Of a stretch of 64,000 nucleotides of DNA, positions 26,330-35,113 are shown in pieces. The translations under genes were made by a program, and so were the position numbers. The notes below the pieces were generated by a model, which ran no database searches, was not told where the DNA came from, and was given only the letters and a program-made list of their open reading frames with translations. Origin of the DNA: CABYIR01 sp038103905 (GTDB lineage Bacteria > Pseudomonadota > Alphaproteobacteria > Pelagibacterales > AG-422-B15); NCBI GenBank assembly GCA_038103905.1, contig JAYNZW010000001.1, positions 1-64,000 on the forward strand. The letters run 5' to 3'. Each line of letters starts with the position of its first letter. Position 1 is the stretch's first letter.

Positions 26330-27022
26330 TTATTTAATATTCTTTAGTAAATGGTTGTCTAAAAAATTATCCAACCAAAGGTTGATATTTTTACCATATT
26401 TTAACCTCAGAGTCAGTTGCTGTTTCCTTGTTTGTGCCCCAGGTTCTCTTAATTTGTAACCAGCAAAATAAAGCCAGGCTAAATGCATTCTAAGATTAAC
26501 CTCTGGATGAAATTGTATTCCAAAAGCATTATTATATCTAAACGCTTGATTAGGAAATTTAGATCCTCTAGCTAATAAAGTCGCATCACGAGGTACATCA
26601 AACCCTTCTGAATGCCATTGAAAGAAAGTTTTTTGATTTTGAAAGATTTTAAATCCATCATTAACAGGGGTGAGATCAAAAAAACCTATCTCAGAACTTT
26701 TATCTGAACAGTGCTTTACATCTTGTCCTAAATTTTTTGCCAACATTTGACCTCCTAAACAAATACCAAGAAATGGTTTGTTTGAAGCCAAAGCAACATC
26801 AATCCAATCTATCTCTTTTTTAATGTAATCAGTATTGTCATTGGCGCTCATGGGGCCACCATAAATAATAGCAAGATCGTGCTCATTCATATTTTGTGGC
26901 AGATTATCACCAAGAGCTGGTCTTCTTACATCCAGCTTGAAGCCTCGTTGTTTAAGCTTAATTCCGACATCGCCAGTGCTAGATCTACGCTGATGAACAA
27001 TGATTAATGCCTTCTTAGACAT
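26330..27022 (-). CDS. Class I glutamine amidotransferase-like protein
   Basis: Stand-alone GATase1 domain of about 230 aa, similar to GMP-synthase-like amidotransferases. The triad is visible: Cys88 (LGICLGGQ), His172 and Glu174 (QFHPEV). The oxyanion block is IYGGPMSAND. Such proteins hydrolyse glutamine or gamma-glutamyl compounds; the acceptor is unknown. I chose the ATG at 27022, 5 nt after the SDR stop. A GTG at 27037 would overlap that gene. It is cytosolic and probably in one operon with the SDR gene upstream. Confidence 0.82.
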   Translation of the reverse strand: MSKKALIIVHQRRSSTGDVGIKLKQRGFKLDVRRPALGDNLPQNMNEHDLAIIYGGPMSANDNTDYIKKEIDWIDVALASNKPFLGICLGGQMLAKNLGQDVKHCSDKSSEIGFFDLTPVNDGFKIFQNQKTFFQWHSEGFDVPRDATLLARGSKFPNQAFRYNNAFGIQFHPEVNLRMHLAWLYFAGYKLREPGAQTRKQQLTLRLKYGKNINLWLDNFLDNHLLKNIK

Positions 27023-27026
27023 TGTT

Positions 27027-27806
27027 TTACATAGCACTCAAACCACCATCCAGAACAATTTCTGAACCAGTGATAAATTTTGACTCATCTGATGCCAAAT
27101 ATAAAACAGCATATGCAACATCATCAGTATCTCCAATCTTATTCATCGGTATCTGCCTTGATAACTTTGCAACTGCCTCTTTTTCACCAAAAGCCTGTTT
27201 ATGAGGATCTAAAATTGGAGTATCTACAAATGCAGGGTGAATTGTATTGGAACGAATATTATATCCTTTTTTTGCACAATATAATGCAACAGATTTACTG
27301 AGGTGTCTCACGCCTGCTTTGGACGAATTATAAGCGGCGGTATTCCAGCCTGCAACGATTCCAGCAATTGAAGAAATACTGATAATCGAACCTGCTCCAT
27401 GTTCAGCCATCATAGGAATTGCTAATTTACATCCTAGAAAGATACTATCTAAATTAACATCATGGACTTTCTTCCATACATCTAGACCAGTTGATACAAC
27501 ATCGCCACCAAGAGCAATACCTGCACTATTCAATAGTATATTCAATTGTCCAAACTTTGCTTTAACGCTGTCTAAAACATCAACCCAAGACTCCTCAGAG
27601 GATACATCATGACGACCGAAAGCATAATTTTCGTTTTCGTATTTATCTAAAATCGGATTTAGATTATCTAAGCCTTTTTCATTAATATCTGAAAAAAAAA
27701 CTTTAGCTCCTTCATCAAGTAATTTTATAGCTGAAGCAAGGCCAAGTCCTGAAGCTGCTCCTGTAACTAAAGCAACCTTTCCCTCAACTCTTTTATTGCC
27801 AGTCAT
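27027..27806 (-). CDS. Short-chain dehydrogenase/reductase
   Basis: Classical SDR of 259 aa from the chosen start at 27806 (MTGNKRVEGKVALVTG). The cofactor loop is TGAASGLGLA, with Asp (FSDINEKG) after the second strand, suggesting NAD(H). NSAG, the active-site Ser in SISSIAG and YNSSKAG are all present. The start overlaps the end of the YCF48-like gene by 14 nt. The substrate is unknown. Because it follows the DUF1302/DUF1329/YCF48 genes, it may act on the same unknown compound, but that is inference. Confidence 0.87.
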   Translation of the reverse strand: MTGNKRVEGKVALVTGAASGLGLASAIKLLDEGAKVFFSDINEKGLDNLNPILDKYENENYAFGRHDVSSEESWVDVLDSVKAKFGQLNILLNSAGIALGGDVVSTGLDVWKKVHDVNLDSIFLGCKLAIPMMAEHGAGSIISISSIAGIVAGWNTAAYNSSKAGVRHLSKSVALYCAKKGYNIRSNTIHPAFVDTPILDPHKQAFGEKEAVAKLSRQIPMNKIGDTDDVAYAVLYLASDESKFITGSEIVLDGGLSAM

Positions 27807-28884
27807 ATGGGACCCATTCCTCGTATTGGAATTCACTCTTCATCCACATATCTTTAGATATACTTTCTTTATCTTCAAAGTTATTTTGACACTCTTTCAT
27901 ACTATGTATTCTGAAACCTTTTTCACCAGATAATAAATATTTATCATCAGAAATTTCAATGACAGATGTGTTACTTAATCTATCTCCCCTTATACATGTT
28001 TCAGTCGTTTCGTTATCTAAATCAAGTATTGTAATAACTCCTCCATTTCCACTTATTATAAACTTTCCATTACTAAGTTCTTTAATATTAGTTAGACTAT
28101 TCTTGATACCAGCAAACAGTGTATCAAGAGAAAATTCATTCAGTGTTTCATCGCTAAACTTTAAATATAAAATTTTTCCAGCCATTCCCAGTAGTAGCTT
28201 TCTCTTTTGATCAACCGATATACCACCCCAAAGAGAACCAAAATATTCTGTATCTAGCATATTCCAACTCTCACCATGATCACTTGAAATGTGAACCTGA
28301 CCAATCTCACCTGCAACAAACATAAGGTTGTTGCCATCACTATTTTTCATTTTGCTTGAAGAATAAACTGAGTTTAAATGTGGCTCATATGCATCATCAG
28401 TTACAACAGTGGGAAGCCAACTCTCGCCACCATTATTTGTTTTCAAAGATTTTCCAAAAGCACCAACTACAATTCCATTTAAATAATCATTCATGTGAAT
28501 AGACAGAAATGGTGCATCAAAATCTATATCTTGATATTGAACACTCCAGTTTTTGCCACCGTCAACAGAATGTAAAATAGTTAAATCATGACCAACTGCC
28601 CAACATTGGGACTCAGAAACACACTGAACATCAGTGAGTGTATTTGTAAATGGAACTTTCTCAGATTGTATCCACGTTGCACCATAATCATTTGAAGTCA
28701 GAATAATTCCATGAACACCAACAGCAACAATCTTATCATTATGCATATGCATAGACGTAATTGTTGTTTTGTCTGCTAAATCAGATTTCAAGGCAAAACC
28801 GGTATCATAATTGAAATCACTTGCAGATAAAAATGAGATACAAAATGAAATAAAGAAAAAAATTGTTATGAATAATTTAAGCAT
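27793..28884 (-). CDS. YCF48/BNR-repeat secreted beta-propeller protein
   Basis: Secreted protein of 363 aa with a signal peptide (about residues 1-21) and repeated blade motifs of the photosystem-II-stability-factor-like (YCF48) and BNR type: SNDYGATWIQSEKVPF, HSVDGGKNWSVQYQD, TNNGGESWLPT, SSDHGESWNML. Each has the S/T-x-D-x-G-x-x-W aspartate-box pattern. In Proteobacteria such proteins often accompany DUF1302 and DUF1329 genes and an RND (MMPL) transporter, which fits here except that no RND gene is seen. It lies downstream of a terminator that separates it from DUF1329. No photosynthesis role is implied. Confidence 0.8.
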   Translation of the reverse strand: MLKLFITIFFFISFCISFLSASDFNYDTGFALKSDLADKTTITSMHMHNDKIVAVGVHGIILTSNDYGATWIQSEKVPFTNTLTDVQCVSESQCWAVGHDLTILHSVDGGKNWSVQYQDIDFDAPFLSIHMNDYLNGIVVGAFGKSLKTNNGGESWLPTVVTDDAYEPHLNSVYSSSKMKNSDGNNLMFVAGEIGQVHISSDHGESWNMLDTEYFGSLWGGISVDQKRKLLLGMAGKILYLKFSDETLNEFSLDTLFAGIKNSLTNIKELSNGKFIISGNGGVITILDLDNETTETCIRGDRLSNTSVIEISDDKYLLSGEKGFRIHSMKECQNNFEDKESISKDMWMKSEFQYEEWVPYDWQ

Positions 28885-28935
28885 ATTTATTAGAATTTAT
28901 GCAACATAAACTGTTTCTATGAATTGATAAACAAA

Positions 28936-28970
28936 AAAAACCCAGCTTAGATATTCTAAGCTGGGTTTTT
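28936..28970 (-). terminator. Strong intrinsic terminator after DUF1329
   Basis: Perfect 10-bp stem cccagcttag/ctaagctggg (28941-28950 with 28956-28965) with a 5-nt loop. It is extended by A/T pairs and followed on the minus strand by eight T residues. It lies 17 nt after the DUF1329 stop codon and before the YCF48-like gene. The flanking poly-A would also let it work on the plus strand. Confidence 0.85.
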
Positions 28971-28986
28971 TAAAGAGATTAATTAA

Positions 28987-30189
28987 TTATCTAGCGTATC
29001 TACGTAGACCATCAGGAGTATAAAAACTCACATCTTTTGATGGACCATTATAAACAGCAGGCTGAGTATTTATTGCTTTTCCAAGCATGTTGTTTCCAGC
29101 ATACTGTCTTGTAGCAAAATCAAATGTAAACTCAGTGTTAATTGTACATTCGCCACCATTACCTTGAACATTTTGAGATAATGTATTAGCTGCATGTCTC
29201 ATTAAATTTCCTTGTCCATCATATATGTCTTGAGAGACTATGTAGAATGCATCAGTTGTAACATAGAATGTACGTGATGCATAAAGATGTCTTTGGCCAT
29301 CTTTAAGCGTTGCATGAACAACTGCAACATCTTTTTCTTCATAATTGATATACTCAGGATTTAAATGACCAACGCCATGAGTGACTTCTAGTGGATTATC
29401 ACTTAGACCCTCACTAACAGCTGGAACGATCATTTTTTTAATACCTTTTAGCTCCCAGTTATATTTATCCTGCGCACCGTTAAATGTACCATACTGATCC
29501 ACAACAATAAGTGGTGATGCATTAACAAGTGTATCATAAGTAATGTCAGGCGCTCTTCTCACCCTACGAGTTGCTGGGCTATAAGACCAGGCACGTCTTG
29601 GGTTTTCATAAGAGTCTATATAGTCATGAACAAGAACTGTTACACCCTTAACTCTTGCAGGTGCATTGTTTTTTTGCATGAATAAGGCAAACAATCCGTC
29701 TTCATATTTACCGACATTCTTTTCATGAGCTGGGAAGATAATGTTTGTTTCTTGTTCACCAACCGTAATATTACCTGAACTATCAACGTTTGAAATTGTT
29801 TGGAATCTCATGATGTTTGACTGAGTACCAGCCATCATTCTTGCATTCCAAATCCAATGTTGAGCATCAGTTGGATTCGGGAAAGGAATTTGACCAGAAT
29901 TTTCTGCTTCAAATCCTTCGTTATTGTTGATCATTGTTCCATTGTTTTTTGAACGAGCCCAAACATCTGGAGCAACAGCGCACGCAACAGTTGGCTTAAC
30001 ATTGATTGCATACGTATCAGGATATGCTTCAAACATCTTCTTTTCACCCTCAGACAACATATCTGCATACTGCGATACATTTGATGCATCAATAGTGTAT
30101 GAGTGTCCATCCGCATTAACGTTTGGAATAAAAATAAATACTAGAGCAAAAGTGCTTAGTAAACTTTTTATGATTGTTTTCATTTTCAT
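28987..30189 (-). CDS. DUF1329 family periplasmic protein
   Basis: Secreted protein of 400 aa with a signal peptide (about residues 1-26, ending NVNA). The DUF1329 pattern is clear: AQHWIWNARMMAG, ENPRRAWSYSPATRRVRRAPDITYD, LVNASPLIVVDQYGTFNG, HRLYASR-like RHLYASRTFYVTTDAFYIV and a final tyrosine-arginine segment. Members are thought to have a LolA/LolB-like half-barrel fold suited to a lipidic ligand, and they travel with DUF1302. Here it is 17 nt after the DUF1302 gene with a good ribosome site (AGGAG), so the two form one transcript that stops at the terminator 28936-28970. The function is not known. Confidence 0.87.
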   Translation of the reverse strand: MKMKTIIKSLLSTFALVFIFIPNVNADGHSYTIDASNVSQYADMLSEGEKKMFEAYPDTYAINVKPTVACAVAPDVWARSKNNGTMINNNEGFEAENSGQIPFPNPTDAQHWIWNARMMAGTQSNIMRFQTISNVDSSGNITVGEQETNIIFPAHEKNVGKYEDGLFALFMQKNNAPARVKGVTVLVHDYIDSYENPRRAWSYSPATRRVRRAPDITYDTLVNASPLIVVDQYGTFNGAQDKYNWELKGIKKMIVPAVSEGLSDNPLEVTHGVGHLNPEYINYEEKDVAVVHATLKDGQRHLYASRTFYVTTDAFYIVSQDIYDGQGNLMRHAANTLSQNVQGNGGECTINTEFTFDFATRQYAGNNMLGKAINTQPAVYNGPSKDVSFYTPDGLRRYAR

Positions 30190-30206
30190 TTTATTAATCT
30201 CCTATA

Positions 30207-33089
30207 TTAAAATGCGTAAGAAATGTTTGCAGATAAGTAATCTTTATCATATGCACGATTGTCTTTCTCATCGCCCAATTGATTCACATAACTTAGTCCA
30301 ATGCTCATATCATCTTTAGTAAAGTTACTACTTAATGATAATGACTGTTTTCCAGGTACAAACCCGCCCATTGATGATGGTCCATAACCATAAAAATCAT
30401 GAGACCATGAAAACGAAGGAGAGAATGACCATGTTGAATTTGCAACATTGTTATACGTTGCAGAACCAATTAAACGATATGTCATTGATAGATCATCAGC
30501 ACCATTCTGAGACTCACAGTAAGCACCATTACCAAATAATGGATCTGTTTGAGATGACCCTAAGTGCGTAAGTCCATCTGCGGCTTTTAAATGTGTAGGG
30601 TAAGCATTAAAGTTTGGTCCCGCTTGCGTGACACCTCCACATTTCTCACCACCAACACCATCTCTGTAACCACCACGGTCTACAAATCCAGAAGTTTTGC
30701 TTAATTCAGGAACATAAACTGCACCAAACTCAGTTAACAACACAGTGCTATCCGCACCTAGTCCTTGAGTTAAAGGATGTGACGCAGAGAATATTGTAGT
30801 TGTTCCAAGAGTACCAGACCATGTATCGTTTTCTAAGAAAGCAGTGGTATAATAATCACCAGCCGCAACAGTAGCAGCTGAAATTCTTGGTAAGTAAGAA
30901 CGATTAAAAGATTTTAATGCAGCTAAGATAGTTGCACCAGTTGCTTCACTACCACCAGCAACATTAGCTTGATACTGAGCTATTGACAATGCAAGTCCAG
31001 CCTCACGTGCTTCAGCACCAGCACTTGCTCCGCCCAAAACAGCTGCATCATGTCCACCTTTTGCAACTGCTTGTGCTAAAAGGTTAGTCGTACCCACAGC
31101 GTCAGAAAGTTGCTGACCTTGATCCGCAGCAGATGTTGCTAACGGGAAGTTTGGTCTGTAGGTTAATTCAGCTTGAACAGTTGTTGAACCAACATTTGTA
31201 TTCATACTTACACCCAACGCTTTAATATTTTCAGGGTACATGAATTCATACTCAGCCATATTAAGTGGACCTAAAGCTGCACCAAGCAGAGCGGCCGCAG
31301 CCAATTGAGTAGATGCTGTATCAAATACAGCTTCCGATGCATTAACAGCACATTTTGTTGAGTCAAAATATAAAAGACCATCAATATCTGTGTAATTAAT
31401 TCTCAAAGCACGAGATTTTTCAGCAGAAGTAAAGTGATAGTTTGAGTCTGAGGTAGCACTATAAGTAGTCTTACGTGAACCATACATAGCTACAGCAGCT
31501 TTTGGGTTTTGATAAGCGGCACATGCGCCCTCACCGTATGCCACATCAGCTAAACCAAGGGTAACTTGTCCTTTACCAACTGTTTCAGCAGAAGTAAGGG
31601 TAACACCACCATCAGTAACACCTATTGCAGAACCTTCTAAATAAGCAGTGAGTGTATCACCAGTTGCAGCAGCAAGTGTGTACATTCCCAGCAGATCACC
31701 AGACATTAAACCTTGCTGTCCCTTGAATCTAAAATATGGAACTTTACTATCATACTGAGAGAAATAAAATCCAATGTCTACACCAGTTCCTACATCATCT
31801 AGATATGTTCGAAGAGATAAACCGAACTGATCTTCACCATCAGCATAGAAATGGCCGTTGCCTTTTAAATCAACTGTACCACGTTTTATTCCACCTTTCT
31901 TTGTATACTCATCCCAAGCTGCAATTGCTATAGAACTATACGTTGAACCTAGAACAGGGATATCTCCAACAGCTGCACCCCAACCAGTACCAGCAGCTGT
32001 TCCAAGTGCTGCAGCTCTATTTAACAATGCTACTTTATTGTCACCATTATACATAGCTTTTAAACCTGCTTCGTACATGTATAATGCAGAAAGTGCTTTT
32101 CCAGCCGTAGTATTGTGTACTGCCACTGCAGTTGAATCACAAGATCTACTAGAATATGTAGTATTCAAATAACCACATGCCGTAGACTGAGCCTGACCAG
32201 TGCTCGGTGCACCAAAGTTACTTGCCATTACAAGATTTTTGCCACCGAGAACTTCACTGCCATAAAACATTCCAGGCTGATCAAAATTAATATGAGACTC
32301 GCCGAATTGATAATAAGCTTCAAAAGACCATCCACCATCTAAATAACCAGATAGAGTTATTTGCTCAGTAGGAAGTAACGCTTCTTTAATTGATGCACCA
32401 GGTTTTCTAAGTGCCACTAAGTCAAGAGCGTTTGTTGTTAAGCCATTCATACCAATTGGAATAAAAGTTGACTCACCCCAGTTTGTAACAAAGCGACCAG
32501 CTGTAAGATCTAAATCATCGTTAATGGGAGAAGTAAAATACGCATCTAAGATATCAACATTCGTTACAACTTTATCCAACTCATCATCTGTCAGGGGAGC
32601 AAAAGTAGGAGTTGTAAATTTTTCAAATGCATTGTAGGAGCCAACAAATGATAAATTAACTGAAGTACCATCATCAGTATTACCACTTAATTCAGTGAAT
32701 ACTCTTGACGTTGCGTCGAATATATCCCCAGAATCAAAGTTCATATTTCCATCATCAGCATTTTCAGACATTAAGTCACGAACAGCAGTTCCTGTATTTC
32801 CGTATCCATCAGTGTGTATTACTGAACATCCTTCATCTTCAGCTAAATACAAAGCTTGACTTGCACTAGCAACATTATTTGAGACCCATGTTCTATAAGT
32901 GTCATCATTTTTTTTATATCCTCGAACATTGAGACAATCTCTCTCAATTCTCATAGATACTCCTGATGTCACAGTTGATTTCACTGAGCCAGTAAAGCCT
33001 GGTAAGTTAATTTCTGTTGCTTGAACAACAGTTAAACTTCCAAGTAACAAAACTATTGAAGTTATAATTGAATTAAATTTAGTCAGCAT
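30207..33089 (-). CDS. DUF1302 family outer-membrane protein (large)
   Basis: Predicted outer-membrane beta-barrel of 960 aa with a signal peptide (about residues 1-24, ending VQA). The mature protein begins EINLPGFTGSVKSTVTSGVS and contains the barrel-like blocks LTAGRFVTNWGESTFIP, GGWSFEAYYQF and TWSFSPSFSWSHDFYGYGP, ending NISYAF with a terminal Phe, as in porins. DUF1302 proteins are more often 500-700 aa. The extra length here is Ala/Gly-rich middle sequence with eight cysteines overall, perhaps disulfide-bonded surface loops. It is first in a DUF1302-DUF1329 operon. It probably passes or binds a hydrophobic compound with DUF1329, but no substrate is established. Confidence 0.83.
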   Translation of the reverse strand: MLTKFNSIITSIVLLLGSLTVVQATEINLPGFTGSVKSTVTSGVSMRIERDCLNVRGYKKNDDTYRTWVSNNVASASQALYLAEDEGCSVIHTDGYGNTGTAVRDLMSENADDGNMNFDSGDIFDATSRVFTELSGNTDDGTSVNLSFVGSYNAFEKFTTPTFAPLTDDELDKVVTNVDILDAYFTSPINDDLDLTAGRFVTNWGESTFIPIGMNGLTTNALDLVALRKPGASIKEALLPTEQITLSGYLDGGWSFEAYYQFGESHINFDQPGMFYGSEVLGGKNLVMASNFGAPSTGQAQSTACGYLNTTYSSRSCDSTAVAVHNTTAGKALSALYMYEAGLKAMYNGDNKVALLNRAAALGTAAGTGWGAAVGDIPVLGSTYSSIAIAAWDEYTKKGGIKRGTVDLKGNGHFYADGEDQFGLSLRTYLDDVGTGVDIGFYFSQYDSKVPYFRFKGQQGLMSGDLLGMYTLAAATGDTLTAYLEGSAIGVTDGGVTLTSAETVGKGQVTLGLADVAYGEGACAAYQNPKAAVAMYGSRKTTYSATSDSNYHFTSAEKSRALRINYTDIDGLLYFDSTKCAVNASEAVFDTASTQLAAAALLGAALGPLNMAEYEFMYPENIKALGVSMNTNVGSTTVQAELTYRPNFPLATSAADQGQQLSDAVGTTNLLAQAVAKGGHDAAVLGGASAGAEAREAGLALSIAQYQANVAGGSEATGATILAALKSFNRSYLPRISAATVAAGDYYTTAFLENDTWSGTLGTTTIFSASHPLTQGLGADSTVLLTEFGAVYVPELSKTSGFVDRGGYRDGVGGEKCGGVTQAGPNFNAYPTHLKAADGLTHLGSSQTDPLFGNGAYCESQNGADDLSMTYRLIGSATYNNVANSTWSFSPSFSWSHDFYGYGPSSMGGFVPGKQSLSLSSNFTKDDMSIGLSYVNQLGDEKDNRAYDKDYLSANISYAF

Positions 33090-33394
33090 TTTTCCCCCTG
33101 AAAAAATATTTTCATTAATTTAAACAAAACACACACTATCTGTAACTCAAAAAGCACAGAGACATTGAATGCTTTGATATTGTGCCATTTGACTTAATTA
33201 ATGGCTTTAAGTCAAGGCTTTAATCATTCAAAATAATCTCATTTTTCAACAAAAATAATGCTAAAAATCACACTAAAATACATTAGAAAATCCCAATAAT
33301 CGTAGAAAAAGTAATATTTCAAATGTCAGACATCAACTCATAGGTAAAAAATAGTACTAAATTTGAAGATAAATTTGTTGCACTTTTACCACAT
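33090..33394. other. Intergenic region upstream of DUF1302 and downstream of hemD
   Basis: 305 nt with no open frame worth calling. It holds the leader and candidate promoter of the DUF1302 operon (33187-33215). The rest is A/T-rich, and no terminator hairpin for hemD was recognised. Confidence 0.6.
33187..33215 (-). promoter_or_regulatory. Candidate promoter with overlapping inverted repeat for DUF1302 operon
   Basis: On the minus strand TTGACT (33215-33210) is spaced 17 nt from TCAAAT (33192-33187), a plausible -35/-10 pair. An inverted repeat tgacttaa/ttaagtca (33190-33197 and 33207-33214, 9-nt spacer) fills the spacer and touches both boxes, as a repressor or activator site would. The predicted leader is about 90 nt. 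Confidence 0.4.
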
Positions 33395-34108
33395 TTAAAT
33401 TTTTGATAATTTAGTAAGCAAACTTTTCTGTGTAGGCATGTCAGCATAAAGAGAATTTTTGAAACCAGCGTCAGTAAAAATTTGAGCAATGTTTTTGCTT
33501 AATGATAAAAAAATTATTTTCTTTGTATGTTTTTCAAGATGATGTTTTTTGAACAATTGAATTAAATAATTTGCATTTGCTTGCGAGTACACAAGGCATA
33601 TTTTTATTTTTTTTTGAATAATATAATTGCAAACTGATAGATCGAGCGATCTTATGAATTTAGTCTCATAAATAATAATCTTTCGTACCTTAATATGTTT
33701 TACTTTTTCTATAAAATTATTATTTGAAACTGTTCCTGTAAGATGCAAAATTTGACTAAAAATATTTTTCCTTAAAATTTTTTTTAAACCATTATTGATA
33801 TAGTTACACATTTCATCACTATTTTTTGTAACATGAATAATATTTTTAAATCCCGCCTGATCAAATTTTTGAAATGATGAATTTCCAATAATTAATAAAT
33901 AGGTTGTTTTTGGTATTTGTTTTGAGTTTAAAAGTATGTTTGTTGCTCTTGGACTAGAAATTAAAATAATTTTATTTTTAGGTGCCTCGAGATTAAAGCT
34001 TAACGACCTAAAATAGCTTAATGGACTTACTATCGACTCATAGCCTAATGAATCAATTTTTTTTTTTAAATCGAGTGCTTGTTTTTTAGGGCGTGTAATT
34101 AAAATCAT
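33395..34108 (-). CDS. hemD: Uroporphyrinogen-III synthase
   Basis: Cyclises hydroxymethylbilane to uroporphyrinogen III in heme synthesis. The sequence is weakly conserved, as is usual for HemD, but starts ILITRPKKQALDLKKKIDSLGY and has the family's SPRATNILL and SQANANYLIQLF segments. It is 237 aa. Its start overlaps the end of hemC by 23 nt, and this hemC-hemD pairing is the strongest support. Confidence 0.87.
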   Translation of the reverse strand: MILITRPKKQALDLKKKIDSLGYESIVSPLSYFRSLSFNLEAPKNKIILISSPRATNILLNSKQIPKTTYLLIIGNSSFQKFDQAGFKNIIHVTKNSDEMCNYINNGLKKILRKNIFSQILHLTGTVSNNNFIEKVKHIKVRKIIIYETKFIRSLDLSVCNYIIQKKIKICLVYSQANANYLIQLFKKHHLEKHTKKIIFLSLSKNIAQIFTDAGFKNSLYADMPTQKSLLTKLSKI

Positions 34109-35054
34109 TATCTAATTTGTATAATTTATCAATTTCTTCCTGGCCAACTTTGGCCAAAATATCCTGTCCCATTTTTTTTCCTAAGTCATTTGAAAGATCT
34201 TTTAGTTCTTCTAATTTATTTTCATAAATTTTTTGTCCTGCATGATCAAATATTTCACAACTAAGAATAACATTATTATTTATCTCTTTAGCAAGGAGAC
34301 CTATGGGGCTATTACAATTGGCATTAATCTCTCTCAGTACATCACGCTCTAATCTGCATAAACGTTCTGTCTTTGAATCATTAACTGGAGATAAAAAAGT
34401 TGATAGCTCATCATTTTTAGAATGCATTTGAATACCTACTGCTCCCTGACATGATGCTGGAAGTATTTCATCATCGGAGAATATGTATGAAATCATGTGA
34501 TCTAAAGATAATCGTTTTAAACCTGCAATACTTAAAACGATAGCATCAAACTCATTTTTATTAAGTTTGTCAATCCGAGTGTCAACGTTACCTCTTAAAG
34601 CATTTATGGAAATATCTTTTCTCAGATTAATTAATTGCGATCGTCTTCTGATTGAACTTGTTCCAATCACAGATTTTGCATCTAATTCTTGAAAGCTTAA
34701 ATTTGCATTTGAAATTAACCCATCGCGATGATCACTACGCTCCAACCAACAACCAATTGATAATTCTAAACTATCCACAGCCGGCATATCTTTCATCGAG
34801 TGAACTCCTACATCAATTTCACCATTTACGATCTCTTTTTCAATTTCTTTTGCAAACAATCCTTTACCCCCTATTTGATCCAAACGATCTGTCTGATTCC
34901 GATCACCTGACGTTTTAATAGTTTTTACTATAATTGCATCTCGAGACATATCTGGGTAAGCATTCAACAAGGCCTCAATAAATAGGGCGGTTTGTGCTAG
35001 GGCGAGCCTACTTGCTCTCGTGCCAATTATCAATTTCTGTTTAAAATTTCTCAT
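34086..35054 (-). CDS. hemC: Hydroxymethylbilane synthase (porphobilinogen deaminase)
   Basis: Joins four porphobilinogen units on a dipyrromethane cofactor. It is 322 aa with GTRASRLALAQTALF, HSMKDMPAV, GTSSIRRRSQL, LRGNVDTRIDKL and the cofactor-binding Cys247 (INANCNSPIGLLA). It forms an operon with hemD and is divergent from tsaD (59 nt between starts), a common alphaproteobacterial arrangement. It supplies heme to the Ccm system also encoded here. Confidence 0.96.
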   Translation of the reverse strand: MRNFKQKLIIGTRASRLALAQTALFIEALLNAYPDMSRDAIIVKTIKTSGDRNQTDRLDQIGGKGLFAKEIEKEIVNGEIDVGVHSMKDMPAVDSLELSIGCWLERSDHRDGLISNANLSFQELDAKSVIGTSSIRRRSQLINLRKDISINALRGNVDTRIDKLNKNEFDAIVLSIAGLKRLSLDHMISYIFSDDEILPASCQGAVGIQMHSKNDELSTFLSPVNDSKTERLCRLERDVLREINANCNSPIGLLAKEINNNVILSCEIFDHAGQKIYENKLEELKDLSNDLGKKMGQDILAKVGQEEIDKLYKLDNDFNYTP

Positions 35055-35113
35055 ATTTTTTCAAGATTACTATAGATTGATATAAACATATAAATTAAAT
35101 CTTCTAAATTAAG

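Noticed and set aside
27793..28884. Photosystem II assembly factor
   Set aside because: The YCF48-like blades are shared by many secreted propellers in non-photosynthetic bacteria; nothing else in the window suggests photosynthesis.
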